Shown one piece after another: positions 12,646 to 14,718 of a stretch of 14,718 bases of DNA. Source of the DNA: an uncultured Collinsella sp. (GTDB lineage Bacteria > Actinomycetota > Coriobacteriia > Coriobacteriales > Coriobacteriaceae); NCBI GenBank assembly GCA_900549065.1, contig URNC01000032.1:1-14718 (forward strand). The letters run 5' to 3'. Each line of letters begins with the position of its first letter. Within the stretch, counting starts at the first letter, position 1. The notes below the pieces were generated by a model. That model made no database searches and was not told the DNA's origin. It worked only from the letters and a program-made list of their open reading frames with translations. A program made the position numbers and the translations under genes.

Positions 12646-12700
12646 GGGGACGGAGGAGAACGGATCATCGAGGGGGTCTGGTGCAAAGTAACCTGACCCC
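12646..12700 (+). repeat. Dispersed repeat copy 2 plus GGGGTC/GACCCC hairpin (element F)
   Basis: 12646-12668 begins GGGGACGGAG and ends CGGATCAT, the plus-strand counterpart of 965-988. Immediately after it, 12673-12682 (GGGGTCTGGT) pairs with 12691-12700 (ACCTGACCCC) with one T/T mismatch and loop GCAAAGTA. CATC before (12666-12669) and GATG after (12700-12704 region) may extend the stem. It lies between the YerC-like terminator and the AddB-like gene. Confidence 0.65.
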
Positions 12701-12794
12701 GATGCGCCAAAACATGTTGGTGTGGTGCCATGTTGTCCGTGCGGGCGGGTAGGATAGATGCGTTGAATATTGCGAACAGTTTGAGTGGAGGACC

Positions 12795-14718
12795 ATGCCT
12801 GTTCGAATCTATACCACCAATGCCGGCACGGATTTGAGCGATGCCGAGGCGGCGCTGCTGGCCGACCTGGTTGCCCGCCACGGGCGCGCTGTTCTGTTGG
12901 CGCCCTCGTTTGCCGAGCTCGACTTGTGCCGTCATGATGCGGCAGAAGCCGGGGTTTCACTGGGTATCGATTACAAGACGCCCACATCGTGGCTCCGCTC
13001 GCTGTGGGAGCTTATGGGCGATGGCCGCAGCTTTGTGGATAACCTGCAGCGCCAGATGCTGTTCTCGGACATGGTCACGCGTCTCGACGATGCCGACCTG
13101 CAGCCGCTTTCGCACAGTCAGGGCACAGTGCGCATGCTCGCGCGCATGGCCCGCGACGTGTTGCCGGGCGTTGCGGGGACGGGTGCCGAACGATGCCGTG
13201 GCGACAACTGCCAGCCTGAGCCAAAAAGCGATGCCGAGGCTCGTGTGTTCGAGCTTTTGCGCGCCTACGCGGGCGGTTTGGACCGTCGAGATATGGTTGA
13301 GCCCTGCGAGGCAGCTGACATTATGACCAGTGTCCTGGCCGATAGCCTGCCGGCGTGCACTCGCGCCGTATGCGTGCGCGGTATCACGTCGTTTACGCAC
13401 GGTCTGCTCGAGCTGCTGTCTGCCGTGGCGAACAATGGGGGAGAGGTCGTCGTGCTGCTTGCCCGCGAACAGGCGGCGATGCGCGAGGAGCTTGCCGCGG
13501 CATTTGATGCCCGCGATGTGTTGTTTGAGATCGCGCCGCTAGGGGAGGATGTCGGCGCGTCTGATGCCGCTTGCGGGACCGCCGCTCAGCCTGCCTTTAT
13601 TGAGGTCGCTGGCCCCCATGCCCGTGCTCATGCTTATGCGGACGCAATTGATGATCTGGTAAAAACGTGCCGGGGTTCCGAGGTCGACGGCGCCTCTGCC
13701 GACCCCGTGCGCGTGCTTGCCGTTTCTGCCCGGGCACCCCAGCTGTTCGGTGAGCTCGCCTCTCGTCTGGCGGCTCGTCATATCGCTGCCGAGACAACTG
13801 AGTTCACGGCGTTTTCCCAGTCCATCGCGGGCAGGCAGTTTGCGGCGCTTGCCGGCCTGATCGAGCGCATGAAGGCCGCCGATGAGGGCATGGCGTCAAA
13901 GACCGAGTGGTGGCCCGCGCCGGAGCTTACCGACTGGATCTACAGTCCGCTTTCGGGTGCCGACGCCGCGAGCGCCCGCACCTTCGACAAGAACATGCGC
14001 CTGTCGCGTGGCAAGACCACCACGGCCGTCAAGAGCCTGCTGCAGAGCGTGCAGGGCCAGGTCAGGGGCACGCGCAAGGCTGCCAGCGAAGAAAACTGGT
14101 TTAAGAACGTGCCGTGCGTGGTCTCGGACGTGTTCCAAGCGCTGTGGCGCGACAAACCCGTGACGGCACTCAAGGCAATGCTCGCCGTCGCCGAGGCGTT
14201 GCCCGATCGCGCCCTTGGAGGCCTTGACGGCCAGGCTCGTCGCCAGGCGGAGACCGCCCTGCTGCGACATGCCATCGACATCCTTATGAACGATGCTCGC
14301 GCGCTCGACGTGTCGCAGGCCGCGACCGTGCCCGTGCTCGACGACGTTCGCGCCAAGGTGGACAAGCGCAGCACCGCATACGATTACGAGACCTACGAGG
14401 TCGACCGCGCGCCGCGCGCCCAGGTGCGCTTTGCGTCGCTTGCCGATGCGGCAGCCCTGCGCCCCGATAGCTACGATGCCGTGCTGTTTGCCGACGTCGA
14501 TCTGGACAGTTATCCGCTCTCGCACGAGGAGGGACCGCTGGCCACGCTGACGGCCAAGCTGGGGCGCAGCGGCGTGACGCTTGAGCCCGCGGCCCTGCTG
14601 CGCGTGCGCTTTGGCCGCGCGATGCAGGCGGCGCGCGGCCCCGTTGTGCTCGCCCGCGTGACCCACGATCGCCAGGCGCGTGAGTGCTACCCGGCTGCCG
14701 TGTGGACCGAGCTGCGGG
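12795..14718 (+). CDS. AddB-like helicase-exonuclease subunit, 3' partial
   Basis: The frame is open from ATG 12795 to the window end, giving 641 residues. GGAGG at 12787-12791 lies 3 bases upstream, somewhat short. The sequence resembles the inactive-helicase half of AddB-type (PD-(D/E)XK family) proteins. An early strand RAVLLAPSFAELDLC is followed by TPTSWLRSLWELMGD, an inserted acidic and Cys-containing stretch near 120-150, a later strand VCVRGITSFTHGLLELL, and near the end YDAVLFADVDLDSYPLSHEE, recalling AddB's interaction region with the predicted motif before the nuclease domain. AddB works with AddA at DNA ends to start recombinational repair. The usual N-terminal Walker A is not evident: the matching place reads TTNAGTDLS without the lysine. 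The nuclease domain and its cysteine cluster would lie beyond the window. Identity rests on pattern, not on a search. Confidence 0.6.
   Translation, partial: MPVRIYTTNAGTDLSDAEAALLADLVARHGRAVLLAPSFAELDLCRHDAAEAGVSLGIDYKTPTSWLRSLWELMGDGRSFVDNLQRQMLFSDMVTRLDDADLQPLSHSQGTVRMLARMARDVLPGVAGTGAERCRGDNCQPEPKSDAEARVFELLRAYAGGLDRRDMVEPCEAADIMTSVLADSLPACTRAVCVRGITSFTHGLLELLSAVANNGGEVVVLLAREQAAMREELAAAFDARDVLFEIAPLGEDVGASDAACGTAAQPAFIEVAGPHARAHAYADAIDDLVKTCRGSEVDGASADPVRVLAVSARAPQLFGELASRLAARHIAAETTEFTAFSQSIAGRQFAALAGLIERMKAADEGMASKTEWWPAPELTDWIYSPLSGADAASARTFDKNMRLSRGKTTTAVKSLLQSVQGQVRGTRKAASEENWFKNVPCVVSDVFQALWRDKPVTALKAMLAVAEALPDRALGGLDGQARRQAETALLRHAIDILMNDARALDVSQAATVPVLDDVRAKVDKRSTAYDYETYEVDRAPRAQVRFASLADAAALRPDSYDAVLFADVDLDSYPLSHEEGPLATLTAKLGRSGVTLEPAALLRVRFGRAMQAARGPVVLARVTHDRQARECYPAAVWTELR

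Noticed and set aside
1..14718. tRNA, rRNA, CRISPR arrays or insertion sequences
   Set aside because: No tRNA-like cloverleaf with TTCRA arm, no rRNA motifs, no regularly spaced repeat array and no transposase were seen in reading the window.

Overview
The window reads as one end of a draft-assembly contig from a high-GC, anaerobic gut actinobacterium. The best guess is a Coriobacteriia member close to Collinsella. This rests on the GC-rich coding style, AGGAGG-type ribosome sites, FucO and YgiQ proteins typical of anaerobes, an AddB-like rather than RecBCD-like recombination gene, and GGGAC-core palindromes between genes, which I associate from memory with this group. No 16S or other decisive marker is present. 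The first 48 bases are not organism DNA: they match the Illumina Nextera i7/Read 2 adapter, so the biological sequence starts at 49.

Layout. 49-945 is the 3' part of an ABC transporter gene in which a NitT/TauT-type permease end is fused to a compact ATPase. 1161-1364 encodes an orphan RelB/DinJ-like ribbon-helix-helix protein, preceded by helically phased AATAC repeats. 1453-2364 encodes a CPBP intramembrane protease, whose stop codon overlaps that of the convergent radical SAM gene ygiQ (2361-4454, minus). 4707-5423 is a YoaK/DUF1275 membrane protein and 5589-6755 is fucO (lactaldehyde reductase), which ends in a strong terminator. The 598-base gap 6756-7353 has no convincing gene but is rich in inverted repeats. 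7360-8403 is an M42 aminopeptidase. On the minus strand follow mnmA (8540-9640) and cysK (9822-10760). An Rrf2 regulator (11014-11442) is divergent from cysK. After a terminator come a small holin-like membrane protein (11582-11947, minus), a YerC/TrpR-like regulator (12272-12571) and the 5' part of a large AddB-like gene (12795 to the window end).

How the genes relate. cysK, its divergent Rrf2 regulator and mnmA form a small sulfur neighbourhood: cysteine is made, and cysteine sulfur ends up as 2-thiouridine in tRNA. The other genes look like independent single-gene transcription units.

Most notable non-coding signals: (1) intergenic palindromes that keep a GGGAC core while their arms differ at every site; (2) a unit at 6917-7148 whose ends can form a perfect 13-bp closing stem around several hairpins, in competition with a local hairpin; (3) an intrinsic terminator between the probable mnmA promoter and its start codon; (4) a dyad around the cysK promoter, opposite an Rrf2 gene.
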